Assembly (NCBI GenBank): GCA_963578805.1
Contig: CAUZDY010000002.1
Coordinates: forward strand, 1 to 64,000
From: CAUZIB01 sp963578805
Lineage (GTDB): Bacteria > Acidobacteriota > Vicinamibacteria > Vicinamibacterales > UBA8438
Length of the DNA stretch: 64,000 bases
Direction: 5' to 3'
Shown here: piece after piece, positions 1 through 8,875 of the stretch
Layout of the letters: every line of letters starts with the position of its first letter
How positions within the stretch are numbered: the stretch's first letter is position 1
Program-made: the position numbers and the translations under genes
The notes under the pieces: model-generated
Database searches by the model: none
What the model was told of the DNA's origin: nothing
What the model saw: only the letters and a program-made list of their open reading frames with translations

Positions 1-1310
1 TTCTGGGCAGCATCGAGCACCCGTAACCAGTTTTCGCCGAGAATTTTACGGATTCTCTCAGGAGCATATCCTCTGTCCACCAAGGCCTCGGTCAGGCGTG
101 GGTAGCTCGTCGCGTCGAAGTCGCGAATGTTCCTTCCGCCATCCATCATATCCATCCCGATACCGATGTAGTCCTCTCCAACCAGGTTCACGGCGTAATC
201 GACATGCGTCGCCCAGTCCTCTTCGGTCGGAAGGGGCCCACCTGCATCGACGGTCTGCTGCTGCTTCTCCCGCCACGGCGCGCCAAAGTCGCGGTTCCAG
301 TTCTCCCGCATCTCGGCGTCCAGGGCGGCGATGTATTTACCGTAGTCGCCACTAGGCGGCCGGATCATGTCGTCGAGGAATTCCTGGCTCAGAAATCCGG
401 CGTTGGTGGCCCGGATCAGGTCCTGGAGTCCGTCGACTTCAGGTGCGGAGGATCGGCGCTGGGCAGTCTGCCAGTCGAGGGATTCCTGACTCAGAAATCC
501 GGCGTTGGAATGGATACCAACCAGCCCGCCCTTGGCAGCCATCGCCGTGAGCACAGCATCCGACAGGGCTCTCGTGTGATTCGAAAATTCTCGGAGTCCA
601 TGATGGCTCGCCACCACCGGTACCGTACTCGCCTCGATGATTGCCAACTGCGCAGCGTCCGACGCATGCGAAACGTCAATCAGGATCCCCAGACGGTTCA
701 TCTCTTGAATAACCGCCCGGCCGTGATCCGTGATGCCGCCCCACGCTTGATCGCCACGCCCCGCATCCACAAACGCATTCGTCGTGTCGTGACTCGTGAA
801 CTGCACCTTCCGGACGCCGAGACGGTGAAACAGTCTCAGAACGTCAAGGTCCCCCTCCATGTCGAATCCACCCTCGAGCGCCAGAATGACCGCAGTCTTT
901 CCACCCTCCACAATCCGGCGGATGTCCGCCACCGTGAGCGCCAACTCCATCCGCTCCGGATTCGCCTCCAGCACCCGGTGAAACGTCTCAACCAGGCGGA
1001 CCGCCTGCTTCACCGCGTAGTTGTAGGTGTTATAGGGATCCTCCAGATACACCTGCTCGATCACCACGTCGAGCCCACCCTCCTTTGCCCGGGCATAGTC
1101 CCAGAGACCGGTCGTCTGTGCCTCCCACGGATCGATCCCCTCCCAGTACACCCGGTTCGTAATGTGTACATGCCCGTCCACGACAATCGCGTCCTCGTGG
1201 AGTGCAGCGGTCGATTGTGCTCTCAGAAGATATCGACCGGTCAGCAGCAATCCCGCCACCAGCACAACCCCGAGAACGAACCCTACCCGCTTGACGGAAA
1301 TTTGAACCAT
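1..1310 (-). CDS. Membrane dipeptidase (peptidase M19), 3' end cut by window edge
   Basis: Reading from an ATG at 1310 the frame stays open to the window edge (about 436 codons). Seen: an N-terminal hydrophobic segment (residues about 6-22) that would anchor or export the protein, a VDGHVH metal-binding motif near residue 45, a DVSHASD motif mid-protein, and a C-terminal RIRKILGENWLRVL segment. The last resembles the KILGGNFLRV ending of renal-dipeptidase-like M19 enzymes, so only a few residues should be missing. The family hydrolyses dipeptides with a binuclear zinc site, usually outside the cytoplasm. Odd: the peptide NAGFLSQE occurs twice, 34 codons apart, with almost identical DNA. The tRNA-Arg upstream is on the same strand. 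Confidence 0.9.
   Translation of the reverse strand, partial: MVQISVKRVGFVLGVVLVAGLLLTGRYLLRAQSTAALHEDAIVVDGHVHITNRVYWEGIDPWEAQTTGLWDYARAKEGGLDVVIEQVYLEDPYNTYNYAVKQAVRLVETFHRVLEANPERMELALTVADIRRIVEGGKTAVILALEGGFDMEGDLDVLRLFHRLGVRKVQFTSHDTTNAFVDAGRGDQAWGGITDHGRAVIQEMNRLGILIDVSHASDAAQLAIIEASTVPVVASHHGLREFSNHTRALSDAVLTAMAAKGGLVGIHSNAGFLSQESLDWQTAQRRSSAPEVDGLQDLIRATNAGFLSQEFLDDMIRPPSGDYGKYIAALDAEMRENWNRDFGAPWREKQQQTVDAGGPLPTEEDWATHVDYAVNLVGEDYIGIGMDMMDGGRNIRDFDATSYPRLTEALVDRGYAPERIRKILGENWLRVLDAAQ
381..508. repeat. 26-bp direct repeat inside the dipeptidase gene
   Basis: The 26 bases at 381-406 recur at 483-508 with one mismatch. The spacing is 102 bp, exactly 34 codons, so the reading frame is kept and NAGFLSQE is encoded twice. 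Confidence 0.85.
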
Positions 1311-1420
1311 GGTCTCTTCTCCACGTCCTGTTGAGCGAAAACCCTACGGATGCTGTCGCCAACATGAGGAAAACTACCAAACACGGGGGGCGCGTTCAAT
1401 CGCTAAATAGACCCAAAACC

Positions 1421-1534
1421 GAAACCGAAAAATGGCGGGTATGCATTTCGGTCGCCTATATAGATATTAACGACCCCGCCGCGGTTTTTGGTTTCTGAGA
1501 AAACCGACCGAGCAAAAAAGGTCGAGGGGGGTCC
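1421..1534 (-). repeat. Dispersed repeat, copy 1, next to tRNA-Arg
   Basis: First of three related segments of about 115 bp (others at 28159-28272 and 30050-30165). Shared blocks on the plus strand are a GAAACCgAAAAATGGCGG-like start, a TATATA-containing middle, a C-rich run followed by GCGGTTTTTGG, and an A-rich then G-rich end. Read on the minus strand, the copies share a peptide-like pattern (GGPIYIY-like, then an aromatic- and Ala-rich tail). This copy ends 105 bp from the 3' end of the tRNA-Arg. It is the main content of the gene-free stretch 1311-1639. Confidence 0.75.
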
Positions 1535-1572
1535 GCTTACCGGGGCCTAATAAGGGTCAAAAGGTAGAGGGG

Positions 1573-1592
1573 TAGCCACAAAAATAGCCACA
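1573..1592. repeat. Pair of 8-bp direct repeats (TAGCCACA), period 12
   Basis: TAGCCACA occurs at 1573-1580 and 1585-1592, between repeat copy 1 and the tRNA-Arg 3' end. Comparable short direct-repeat pairs lie at the same relative position beside the other two copies. Arm-type recombinase binding sites are one possible explanation. Confidence 0.55.
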
Positions 1593-1639
1593 CTTTTGGT
1601 TCCCACTACGACACGGAAGCCAAAAACCCCTGTGAATAT

Positions 1640-1716
1640 TGGCGCGCCCTGCAGGATTCGAACCTGCGACCTCCTGGTTCGTAGCCAGACGCTCTATCCA
1701 GCTGAGCTAAGGGCGC
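1640..1716 (-). tRNA. tRNA-Arg (anticodon ACG), CCA encoded
   Basis: The minus strand folds as a standard cloverleaf. The acceptor stem is GCGCCCT/AGGGCGC with a G discriminator and an encoded CCA (1640-1642). The D-arm contains AGCTCAGCTGGATAGAGC, the anticodon loop is CTACGAA giving ACG, and the T-loop is TTCGAAT. It reads CGN arginine codons after A34 editing. The sequence 3' of it (towards lower coordinates) holds repeat copy 1, as expected if its 3' end served as an integration site. Confidence 0.97.
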
Positions 1717-1760
1717 ACAATCACCACGGCTAGACGGTGATCAGAAGGAACAGAATTATA

Positions 1761-3599
1761 TCAGGGAGTTTCACGGACCAGACCGTGACCGACCGGAAAC
1801 GCCGCACCGAGGGTGATCGGTAATCGTCCAGTAATCGGCCGCTCGCCGGCGAGGGCGCGCACGGCTGAGGCCTGAGCCAAGTCTGCGACGTCGTAAGTCA
1901 GAAGCACTACAGGAAGGTCATCGAGAAATGTGGCGACGTAGGGATTTCCAAACACGACTGTCACAAATGGCTGACCGACCTGTCCGGCCTGGAGGGCCAC
2001 ACGCTGCAGCATCGCAACCAGCTCACCGGAGAGATCCATGCGGCCGTCGAGTGACGCCGCCCGGACGAAGAGGCCAACGATGACGGCGTCGAACCGGGCC
2101 GCCGTTTCCCGCACGAGCTCGATTTCGGACACCGGCGTACGATCCGAGAGCTCGATCGCCGTAACGTTGGGCCAGCGGTGCTCGAGCTCCGGAATAAAAG
2201 TCGCACTGGGCGCAGTGATGCCCCAACCAGACAGGTGATCAACAACCGACAGATACAACACCTCGGCGGAGCGAGCCACGCGGAGTGGCACGTCCCGCTC
2301 ATCATCTTTGAGGAGCGTCAAGGAGCGCTGGCTGATATCCTCCGCGACAGCGAGAGATTTTCGCGTCCCCACAACTAGCGGTAGCGTGTCGAAGCTGACT
2401 GCGCGCGAACGATGCAAGCCCAGTCGTGCCTTCGCGATCAGAAGACGCTCCACCGACTCAACAATGTCAGCCTCGGCAATTAGCCCAGTCGACACCGCAT
2501 CTTTGATACCCGCAAACGCCGCCGCATCATCGGGCGAGTGCAACACCACGTCATGACCCGCGTGGACGGCCCGGGCTGCCGCTTCACCCGATGAAACAAG
2601 TTCAGTCACGGCCCGCATTCGTAACGAATCGGTAAACACCAGTCCTTCGAACCCAAGCTCTTCGCGCAAGATCCCACGGACAACCCGCTCGCTGAACGTC
2701 ACGGGCATCACCTCCGCCGGTTCGAGACCGGAAAGCTCAATATGCGCCGTCATCACTCCATCGACGCCCGACGCGATCCCGTCGCGAAACGGGCGCAACT
2801 CGATCAAATCCAGTCGTTCGCGCGGGTGGGCGATCAGGGGCAGGCCAAGGTGGGAGTCGACGTCGGTATCGCCATGCCCTGGAAAATGCTTCAGGGTGGC
2901 TAACATACCGCCGTCCCTTAGACCTGACACATAGGCGTTCGCAATCGCGCCGACCTGTACCGGATCCTCTCCGAACGACCGAGTATTGATCACGGGGTTC
3001 ATCGGGTTGTTGTTGACGTCGACGACCGGTGCCAGATTGACATGCACACCGATCGCGCGACCCTCGGCGGCTGTGATACGACCCGCCGCGTACGCCAGTT
3101 GGGGATCGTAAGTGGCCCCAAACGCCATGGCGCGCGGAAACGTGGTCCCTCCATTCATTCGAAAGCCGATCCCCGTCTCGAAATCAGCCGCGACAAGCAA
3201 CGGAACAGGGGAGATGGCCTGCAGTCGATTGATCAAGGAAGCCGCATTGAGCGGCTGCCCACGTGTGTTACGAGAGTACGTCCGATTCAGCAGCACGTCC
3301 GGTCGTGGCTCGCGCGTGCCGAAGACGAGCATCCCACCTACGTGATACTCGTGAACCAACGCCACGAGATGGTCGTAGCTCGCGCTGTCGCTGCTCATGT
3401 ACTCGGAGAAAAACGAAGGAACGATCAACTGCCCGATCTTCTCGTCGAGCGACATCCGCTCAAGGGTGTCGTCCACCCAGCGCTGGGCCTCGAGGTCGAG
3501 GTTGGGAGGCACGGGGTTCGAGCGCAAGCCGGGTGCAGCGAGAACGAGCGCGGTAAGGAGCGACGCCGCCGTCGCACGGTTCCGCAGATTCCTACGCAC
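1761..3599 (-). CDS. Glycoside hydrolase family 3 (NagZ-like beta-N-acetylhexosaminidase)
   Basis: A GH3 enzyme of about 612 residues. The NagZ-type signature KHFPGHGDTDVDSH lies in the TIM-barrel domain, followed by GLVFTDSLRM, whose Asp is the expected nucleophile. The C-terminal 250 residues fit the GH3 second domain. An N-terminal segment rich in Ala and Leu looks like a signal peptide, so the enzyme probably works on muropeptides or other beta-hexosaminides in the periplasm. The frame also has an ATG at 3698, but that would overlap the divergent moaB start; the in-frame GTG at 3599 places the signal peptide at the N-terminus and is preferred. Some two-domain GH3 proteins hydrolyse other beta-glycosides, so substrate is uncertain. 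Confidence 0.88.
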   Translation of the reverse strand: MRRNLRNRATAASLLTALVLAAPGLRSNPVPPNLDLEAQRWVDDTLERMSLDEKIGQLIVPSFFSEYMSSDSASYDHLVALVHEYHVGGMLVFGTREPRPDVLLNRTYSRNTRGQPLNAASLINRLQAISPVPLLVAADFETGIGFRMNGGTTFPRAMAFGATYDPQLAYAAGRITAAEGRAIGVHVNLAPVVDVNNNPMNPVINTRSFGEDPVQVGAIANAYVSGLRDGGMLATLKHFPGHGDTDVDSHLGLPLIAHPRERLDLIELRPFRDGIASGVDGVMTAHIELSGLEPAEVMPVTFSERVVRGILREELGFEGLVFTDSLRMRAVTELVSSGEAAARAVHAGHDVVLHSPDDAAAFAGIKDAVSTGLIAEADIVESVERLLIAKARLGLHRSRAVSFDTLPLVVGTRKSLAVAEDISQRSLTLLKDDERDVPLRVARSAEVLYLSVVDHLSGWGITAPSATFIPELEHRWPNVTAIELSDRTPVSEIELVRETAARFDAVIVGLFVRAASLDGRMDLSGELVAMLQRVALQAGQVGQPFVTVVFGNPYVATFLDDLPVVLLTYDVADLAQASAVRALAGERPITGRLPITLGAAFPVGHGLVRETP

Positions 3600-3689
3600 G
3601 CTCGATAGTAGGGGCTCACCTCGTCGGAGAGCAAGCGATCGGCGCAGACAGGACGCAGTGTAACCGAGCACAATCGCTATAATCGGCCG

Positions 3690-4193
3690 ATGAATCACTT
3701 AGAGCATCGGCAGGCTTCGCCCAAAGCGGTCCGCTGCTCCGTCTTGACGATCAGCGATACACGCACTGAGGCGACCGATACTGGAGGACGCGCGGTCGTG
3801 GATCTCCTGTCGGAGAGTGGGCACGAGGTCCTCGGAAAAACGATCGTACCGGACGATCCTTGGCGCGTCAGAGAAGCGATCGAGGCTAGACTCACCGATG
3901 CCCACGTGCAGGCGATCGTGACCACCGGCGGTACCGGCATCAGCTCTCGGGACCAGACATACGAAGCCATTAGCGGCATCCTCGAGAAGCGGATCGATGG
4001 ATTTGGAGAGTTGTTCCGTGCGCTCAGTTATGCGGAAATCGGTACCGCCGCAATGCTGAGCCGTGCGTTGGCTGGTACCGCACGACGGAAGATCATCATC
4101 AGTATTCCAGGCTCTGAGAATGCGGTGCGACTCGCGGTCACGAAACTGGTGCTACCCGAGCTAGGGCACCTCGTCAGAGAAGCCGCACGATAG
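3690..4193 (+). CDS. moaB: Molybdenum cofactor biosynthesis protein MoaB/MogA family
   Basis: A protein of 167 residues covering the whole MoaB/MogA fold. It has VLTISDTRT near the N-terminus, the TTGGTGISSRDQT molybdopterin-binding loop around residue 72, and the IISIPGSENAV motif near the C-terminus. It adenylylates molybdopterin before metal insertion. It lies 28 bp upstream of moeA on the same strand, so the two probably form a cofactor-finishing operon. The start overlaps the longest possible reading of the divergent GH3 gene, which supports a shorter GH3 start. Confidence 0.93.
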   Translation: MNHLEHRQASPKAVRCSVLTISDTRTEATDTGGRAVVDLLSESGHEVLGKTIVPDDPWRVREAIEARLTDAHVQAIVTTGGTGISSRDQTYEAISGILEKRIDGFGELFRALSYAEIGTAAMLSRALAGTARRKIIISIPGSENAVRLAVTKLVLPELGHLVREAAR

Positions 4194-4221
4194 ACGACCC
4201 TTAGATGACCAGTAGCCCACC

Positions 4222-5472
4222 ATGACAAATTCGACACGGACGACCGACGCGATACACACAAAGATGCGGCCAATCCGAAACACGATCCCTCTCGACGAGG
4301 CGCTGGCAATTATCATCGAGACGGCCCGTCCAGTGAAACGTACGACGTGCGTCGGGCTGACCGATGCGCATCGACGGGTGCTCGCCTCCCCGATCACTGC
4401 AACCCTGGACGTCCCTTCCTTTAACCGCGCGGCCATGGACGGGTTCGCCGTCATTGCTGAGGATACCTTCGGCGCGAGCCGCCAGAAGCCACGCTCGCTG
4501 CATCGGGTCGAAACCGTGCACACGGGAAGCGTGCCAACAAAACCTCTGTCTCGGGGGGAGTGCACCGAAATAGCAACTGGCGCGCCGATGCCTGACGGTA
4601 GTGATGCGGTTGTCATGGTCGAAGAAACGGAACGAAGCCCTGACGACGGAGTCGAGATTCTGACACCCGTTTATCCTCGACAGCATGTCGGCCACCAAGG
4701 TGCCGATATTTCGAGTGGGGAGGTCGTTTTAAACCGGAGCGACGTTCTGACGTCAAGCCGTCTGGGCGCCATCGCGGCCTTGGGACTCGCCGAGCTTGAG
4801 GTGTTTGACCGGCCAACCGTTGCAATTCTCTCGACCGGTAACGAGATCATCGAACCCGGTCAACCACTTGGACCCGGCCAAATCTACGATATCAACCGCT
4901 TCACACTGGGCGCGGTGATCGGTGAACACGGCGGTGTCGCCGTGGCATATCCAACGGCCATCGACACCATCGATGCCCTCGAGGCCTCGGTCGACACGTG
5001 CCTCGACAACGACATACTCGTGTTTTCAGGCGGAAGCTCGGTGGGCGAACGAGACCTGACACTCGACGTGCTCGAGCGGAAGGGCGAGGTGCTCTTTCAT
5101 GGCATCGCCGTTAAACCTGGAAAACCCACCGTCTTTGGGCGAATCGGTGACACCCCGGTCCTCGGGATGCCGGGGTATCCGACGTCGTGCCTCTCGAACG
5201 CCTACATGCTGTTAATTCCCCTTCTGCGCAAAATGGCGCACCTGCCGCCGAACCGGACGCTGAGCGTGACGGTACCGGCCGCCCAGCGGTTCGTCTCAAC
5301 GACTGGGCGTCATCAGTTCTATACGGTGCGAGTCAAAAACGGTGAAGCGGTGGGGGCCTTCAAAGCATCGGGCGATATCACGAGCATGTCGCAAGCCGAT
5401 GGCTATATTGAGATCGCGGCGCAGACCGACATCGTGGAAAAAGGCCAGATGGTGACGGTGAAACTATTTTAG
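4222..5472 (+). CDS. moeA: Molybdopterin molybdenumtransferase MoeA
   Basis: A protein of 416 residues with the MoeA domain order: domain I (SFNRAAMDGFAV around residue 70), domain II (PMPDGSDAVVMVEE), domain III with TGNEI, FSGGSSVGERD and HGIAVKPGKPT, and a C-terminal beta domain. It inserts molybdate into adenylylated molybdopterin. The called ATG gives a 14-residue extension relative to a second ATG at 4264 (MRPIRNTIPLDEAL), which may be the true start. It follows moaB by 28 bp. A MoeB/MoeZ-like protein is encoded 11 kb away within the cysteine cluster. Confidence 0.95.
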   Translation: MTNSTRTTDAIHTKMRPIRNTIPLDEALAIIIETARPVKRTTCVGLTDAHRRVLASPITATLDVPSFNRAAMDGFAVIAEDTFGASRQKPRSLHRVETVHTGSVPTKPLSRGECTEIATGAPMPDGSDAVVMVEETERSPDDGVEILTPVYPRQHVGHQGADISSGEVVLNRSDVLTSSRLGAIAALGLAELEVFDRPTVAILSTGNEIIEPGQPLGPGQIYDINRFTLGAVIGEHGGVAVAYPTAIDTIDALEASVDTCLDNDILVFSGGSSVGERDLTLDVLERKGEVLFHGIAVKPGKPTVFGRIGDTPVLGMPGYPTSCLSNAYMLLIPLLRKMAHLPPNRTLSVTVPAAQRFVSTTGRHQFYTVRVKNGEAVGAFKASGDITSMSQADGYIEIAAQTDIVEKGQMVTVKLF

Positions 5473-5528
5473 CGTGGTGAGTGCACAAGCGCCGGCCGAA
5501 CGTCTACATTTGTTGCACGCACTCCATT

Positions 5529-6026
5529 CTAATCCTGCACTTCAGGCTTCGGGTGTCTTTTTTCTCTCTTGTCCAGCTGCCTCGCCCACTCCAACTCGAG
5601 TTCGTCTGCGGTGGCCAGGTCAAAGATCGGAGCATCGGGCGTGTGCGATCCACGAAACAGTGTGTGGCATCGGTAGCACACGGTGAGGTCCTTCAGGCGA
5701 CGGTAGACCAGGAGGTCAATCAACGCGAAAAACCCCAGAACCGAATAGGCAATCAGGTCAAGGCCGAACCAGTAGAACCCGGCGCTGATCACGATGGCGA
5801 TGATGACTACCGTCAGGCCCCGTTTGGGGTCGAAATCCCTGCGAACGTAGAAGTCTGAACCTGAGCACAGCGGACACAGATCGACGGTCTTGTCAGTGCG
5901 CACGCCATCGGAGAGCGTCAACGGAATGATCAATTCACACGCCCCACACGTCACCGCTTCTGGCGCGTTCCAGGCGTCGAACGGAAGCGCACTGCCACAG
6001 TCGGGGCATTTGAGGGTGACACGCAT
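5529..6026 (-). CDS. Zinc-ribbon membrane protein of unknown function
   Basis: 165 residues, family not recognised. It opens with a zinc-ribbon (CPDCG ... CGAC, residues 8-33) and a second CPLC pair around residue 52. Two adjacent hydrophobic segments follow (about 72-90 and 92-108), then CYRCHTLF and a charged, hydrophilic tail. The arrangement suggests a small membrane protein with cytosolic zinc-binding knuckles. It follows the 6058-6858 membrane protein on the same strand (31 bp) and may be co-transcribed with it. It converges with moeA. Confidence 0.75.
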   Translation of the reverse strand: MRVTLKCPDCGSALPFDAWNAPEAVTCGACELIIPLTLSDGVRTDKTVDLCPLCSGSDFYVRRDFDPKRGLTVVIIAIVISAGFYWFGLDLIAYSVLGFFALIDLLVYRRLKDLTVCYRCHTLFRGSHTPDAPIFDLATADELELEWARQLDKREKRHPKPEVQD

Positions 6027-6057
6027 AGAAATTAGCTACGGGTGAGAGTCTCGCACC

Positions 6058-6858
6058 TCACAACGGCACCAGTGTCGAGAGTAGAAGGTACTTCGCGAGC
6101 ACTTCCCCTACCACGACCGTAAAAAAATCGACATACAAGATGCCGGTCGCTGATTGGGTAGACCGGATCTTGGCCGTTTCCCAGGTCAAATACGACAGTA
6201 GCGCCGGGGAACCGAGCCCGAACAACACGCGTTGCCACAGGAATACGCCGTCTAGGGACAAGACGTACTGGCCATAGCCAGCCCCGGAGGGAGCCTGCCA
6301 GCTGACGAGCGCGACCCAGACGACCGCCATCACCACCACAGTCCGCACCACGATCGATCCGATGTGGAACTTGACCATCGACTGCAACAGCGAGACGTCC
6401 ATCGATGGTAAGACCAGATACCAGTGACCGAGAATCATCGCGGTGCAGGCGCCACCAAGCAACGCCGCCGACGAGAGGAAACTCACCGAGGTAAGTGCAG
6501 CCGACGGAGCCATCTCGCCGGCGGACAGTCCAATCGCTTGGGAGACCATCGACAGTCCTCCAGCGAGGACCGTCGTCATGAGCAGCCAGGGCCTCAGACT
6601 GGCTAGGCCACGTCCGATCGAGGCCCAGTACACGAGCAGAGTACCAGTCGCGACCACGAGGGCCGCAAACCCGACTGACTCCAGGTCGGTGACCAGAGAC
6701 GGCGTCGGTCGGAAGGCCAGACCCACCAGCATCAAAACGGCGGCAAGGCCAGAATTGAATCGAAAGAACTGTGCGCCCGCCGCGCTTCCCACGATCGTCA
6801 GGGTGGCGGCAATACCGATCCCGAGATGGGTTAGGAAGAGAAAGACAACGGAGGACAT
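6058..6858 (-). CDS. Polytopic membrane protein, unknown function
   Basis: 266 residues with about seven or eight hydrophobic segments spread along the length and short polar loops. The central GHWYLVLPSMDV and the following MVKFHIGSIVVR are its most distinctive stretches; His residues within membrane segments could bind haem or a quinone, but that is speculation. I do not recognise a named family. Downstream on the same strand is a zinc-ribbon membrane protein and upstream is sodA. Confidence 0.75.
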   Translation of the reverse strand: MSSVVFLFLTHLGIGIAATLTIVGSAAGAQFFRFNSGLAAVLMLVGLAFRPTPSLVTDLESVGFAALVVATGTLLVYWASIGRGLASLRPWLLMTTVLAGGLSMVSQAIGLSAGEMAPSAALTSVSFLSSAALLGGACTAMILGHWYLVLPSMDVSLLQSMVKFHIGSIVVRTVVVMAVVWVALVSWQAPSGAGYGQYVLSLDGVFLWQRVLFGLGSPALLSYLTWETAKIRSTQSATGILYVDFFTVVVGEVLAKYLLLSTLVPL

Positions 6859-6867
6859 GGGGAGCGC

Positions 6868-6935
6868 AGGACCCGAAACAGGAGACAGGAATCAGGGACA
6901 GGAAAACACCTGACTCCCTGACCCCTGTCTCATCA
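6868..6935. repeat. Imperfect GACAGG/CAGGG micro-repeats with an inverted copy
   Basis: The short spacer between the membrane protein and sodA holds several imperfect copies of GACAGG/CAGGGA followed by inverted equivalents (TGACTCCCTGACCCCTGTC). It can fold as a hairpin and could act as a terminator for sodA. Comparable GAGTC/GGGTC-type micro-repeats occur near 16130-16175 and 35415-35535. Confidence 0.5.
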
Positions 6936-6945
6936 ACCAGACTAG

Positions 6946-7545
6946 CTAACCCAACCGCCGACTGACTTCGTCCCAATTGATCACGTTAAGCCAGGCGGCG
7001 ACGTAGTCGGGACGTCGATTCTGATGCTTCAGGTAGTAGGCATGCTCCCAGACGTCAATCCCCAGGATCGGCTTCCTCCCCTCCATCACCGGTGTGTCCT
7101 GGTTTGGTGTGCTCTCGATGGTCAAAGTGTCACCCGCGTCGACCAACCAGACCCATCCGCTACCAAAGCGGGTGGCGGCTGCGTTGGCGAGCTTTTCCGT
7201 AAATCCGTCATACGAACCAAACGCTCCGTTAATCGCGTCTGCGACTTTACCGGTCGGCGCGCCACCGCCGCCGGGCGCCATCACCTGCCAGAACAGCGCG
7301 TGGTTCGCATGCCCACCACCGTTGTTGCGGACAGCGCCCCGAATCGTTTCGGGAACACTGGCCAGGTCGGCAACCAGGTCATCGATGTTCTTACTCACCA
7401 GATCAGGGTGACCCTCGAGCGCTCCGTTCAGTTTCGTGACGTATGTCGCATGGTGCTTGTCGTGATGGATCCGCATCGTCTGCTCGTCAATGTGGGGCTC
7501 AAGAGCGTCGTAGTCATAGGGAAGCGGCGGCAACTCGTAGGCCAT
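6946..7545 (-). CDS. sodA: Superoxide dismutase, Mn-type (Fe/Mn family)
   Basis: 199 residues from MAYELPPLPYDYDALEP, with a good ribosome site (AGAGAGG) just upstream. The frame extends to 7620 but those 25 residues match no SOD N-terminus. Metal ligands are present: His in MRIHHDKHH, His in NHALFW, and Asp and His in DVWEHAYY. The metal-type position before NHALFW is Gly rather than Gln, and NQDTPVM carries the Gln typical of Mn enzymes. This points to manganese or a cambialistic enzyme. It removes superoxide in the cytoplasm. nadA, which carries an oxygen-sensitive Fe-S cluster, lies directly upstream. Confidence 0.95.
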   Translation of the reverse strand: MAYELPPLPYDYDALEPHIDEQTMRIHHDKHHATYVTKLNGALEGHPDLVSKNIDDLVADLASVPETIRGAVRNNGGGHANHALFWQVMAPGGGGAPTGKVADAINGAFGSYDGFTEKLANAAATRFGSGWVWLVDAGDTLTIESTPNQDTPVMEGRKPILGIDVWEHAYYLKHQNRRPDYVAAWLNVINWDEVSRRLG

Positions 7546-7629
7546 AGAAACCTCTCTTTCAAGAATTGGAGGACGCAGACCGGATCCCGTAGCCAGCCGG
7601 CTCGGAACCCACGTCCGCAAAACGACAAA

Positions 7630-8793
7630 TTAGTGAATGCTCAACATCCGATCGAGTGCAACCCGGGTCCAGTGCTTCTCTCGGTCGGGTACGGTGATTC
7701 GATTGTAAACGTGACCCACAAGCAGGCCATCGAGCACCCATAGAAGATGATTCGGTGATACTCGGAACATTGTCGAGCACAGGCAGCCGATGGGATCCAG
7801 CGTCAGCACCGTCCGATCCGGCGCGAGGCGTTGCGCCAGCCGGTTGACCAGATGAATCTCAGTACCTACCGCCCACACCGATCCTTCCGGGCTGTCGTTA
7901 ATCTGTTTGATGATGTACTCGGTCGATCCGAAATCATCTGCAGCCTGGACGACGTCCCAGGTGCATTCTGGGTGCACGATGACACGGACACCAGGACGCT
8001 GGCGCCTGACCATCTCAACCTGCTTGACGCCAAACCGCGCATGCACAGAGCAGTGCCCGTTCCACAGGATCATCCGTGCACGCTGCAGCGCCACCGGGTT
8101 AACGTCGCCGAAAGCGGTGTCGGGATCCCAAACCACCATCTGGTCGAGTGGAACGCCCATCTTGTAGGCGGTGTTCCGCCCGAGATGCTGGTCGGGTAGA
8201 AAGAGGATCTGTTCGCCTCGCTCCCACGCCCACCGTAACGTCGCATCGGCGTTGCCCGAGGTGCAGACCACTCCGCCATGTTCGCCGCAAAAGGCTTTGA
8301 TCGAGGCGGCCGAATTGATGTACGTGACGGGAACAACCCGTGTTGCACCCATCTTCTGGAGCTCGTCCCAGCACACCTCCAGTTGGTCAGGTGCCGCCAT
8401 ATCGGCCATCGAGCATCCGGCAGCGAGATCTGGCAGAATCACTTGCTGCTCGGGACCGCTTAGCACGTCAGCGCTCTCGGCCATAAAGTGCACGCCACAA
8501 AAAACAATGAACTCTGCGTCCCGCTGCACTGAGGCCTGCTGGGCCAACTTGAACGAATCGCCGGTGTGGTCGGCGAACGCGATCACTTCATCGCGCTGAT
8601 AGTGGTGACCAAGGATCAAAAGCTGTTCACCAAGTGCGTCACGAGCCGCGGCGATTCGCCCGTGCATCTCCTCGTCCGACAAGCCGAGATAGCGGTCGGG
8701 AAGCGACTGACGCTCGGTGATCTGACTTTTCTCGTAATCGGTAAGTAGCTCGGCGAGCATATGATCCAGTGTAACTTGTGAAATTTTTCTCAA
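7630..8793 (-). CDS. nadA: Quinolinate synthase NadA
   Basis: 387 residues. It condenses iminoaspartate with dihydroxyacetone phosphate to quinolinate in NAD synthesis and carries a 4Fe-4S cluster. The three cluster cysteines expected in the family are visible in FCGVHFMAESADVL, HPECTWDV and DPIGCLCSTM. The N-terminal LILGHHYQRDEVIAFAD and GDSFKLAQQA segments also match. No nadB or nadC is seen nearby, so the pathway is dispersed. sodA follows on the same strand after 84 bp, counted from its true start. Confidence 0.95.
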   Translation of the reverse strand: MRKISQVTLDHMLAELLTDYEKSQITERQSLPDRYLGLSDEEMHGRIAAARDALGEQLLILGHHYQRDEVIAFADHTGDSFKLAQQASVQRDAEFIVFCGVHFMAESADVLSGPEQQVILPDLAAGCSMADMAAPDQLEVCWDELQKMGATRVVPVTYINSAASIKAFCGEHGGVVCTSGNADATLRWAWERGEQILFLPDQHLGRNTAYKMGVPLDQMVVWDPDTAFGDVNPVALQRARMILWNGHCSVHARFGVKQVEMVRRQRPGVRVIVHPECTWDVVQAADDFGSTEYIIKQINDSPEGSVWAVGTEIHLVNRLAQRLAPDRTVLTLDPIGCLCSTMFRVSPNHLLWVLDGLLVGHVYNRITVPDREKHWTRVALDRMLSIH

Positions 8794-8875
8794 GCGTTAA
8801 ACATTAAAAAGGACAAACCACACCCGATACCGACAAAGCTACCGATCGAGAGCGACTTGACCTACCGCAATCTTA

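Noticed and set aside
204..1334. Long plus-strand frame of 376 codons at the window start
   Set aside because: It is antisense to the M19 dipeptidase, whose motifs are clear; the translation is Arg/His/Pro-rich shadow sequence.
1573..1592. Seed of a CRISPR array
   Set aside because: Only two 8-bp repeats with a 4-bp gap; no spacer-sized intervals. No CRISPR array was found anywhere in the window.
6032..6976. 314-codon minus-strand frame over the polytopic membrane protein
   Set aside because: Its translation is Arg-rich and matches no family, while the overlapping 266-residue frame has regular membrane helices.
7024..7743. 239-codon plus-strand frame across sodA and nadA
   Set aside because: It is antisense to two clearly identified genes and has no recognisable domain.
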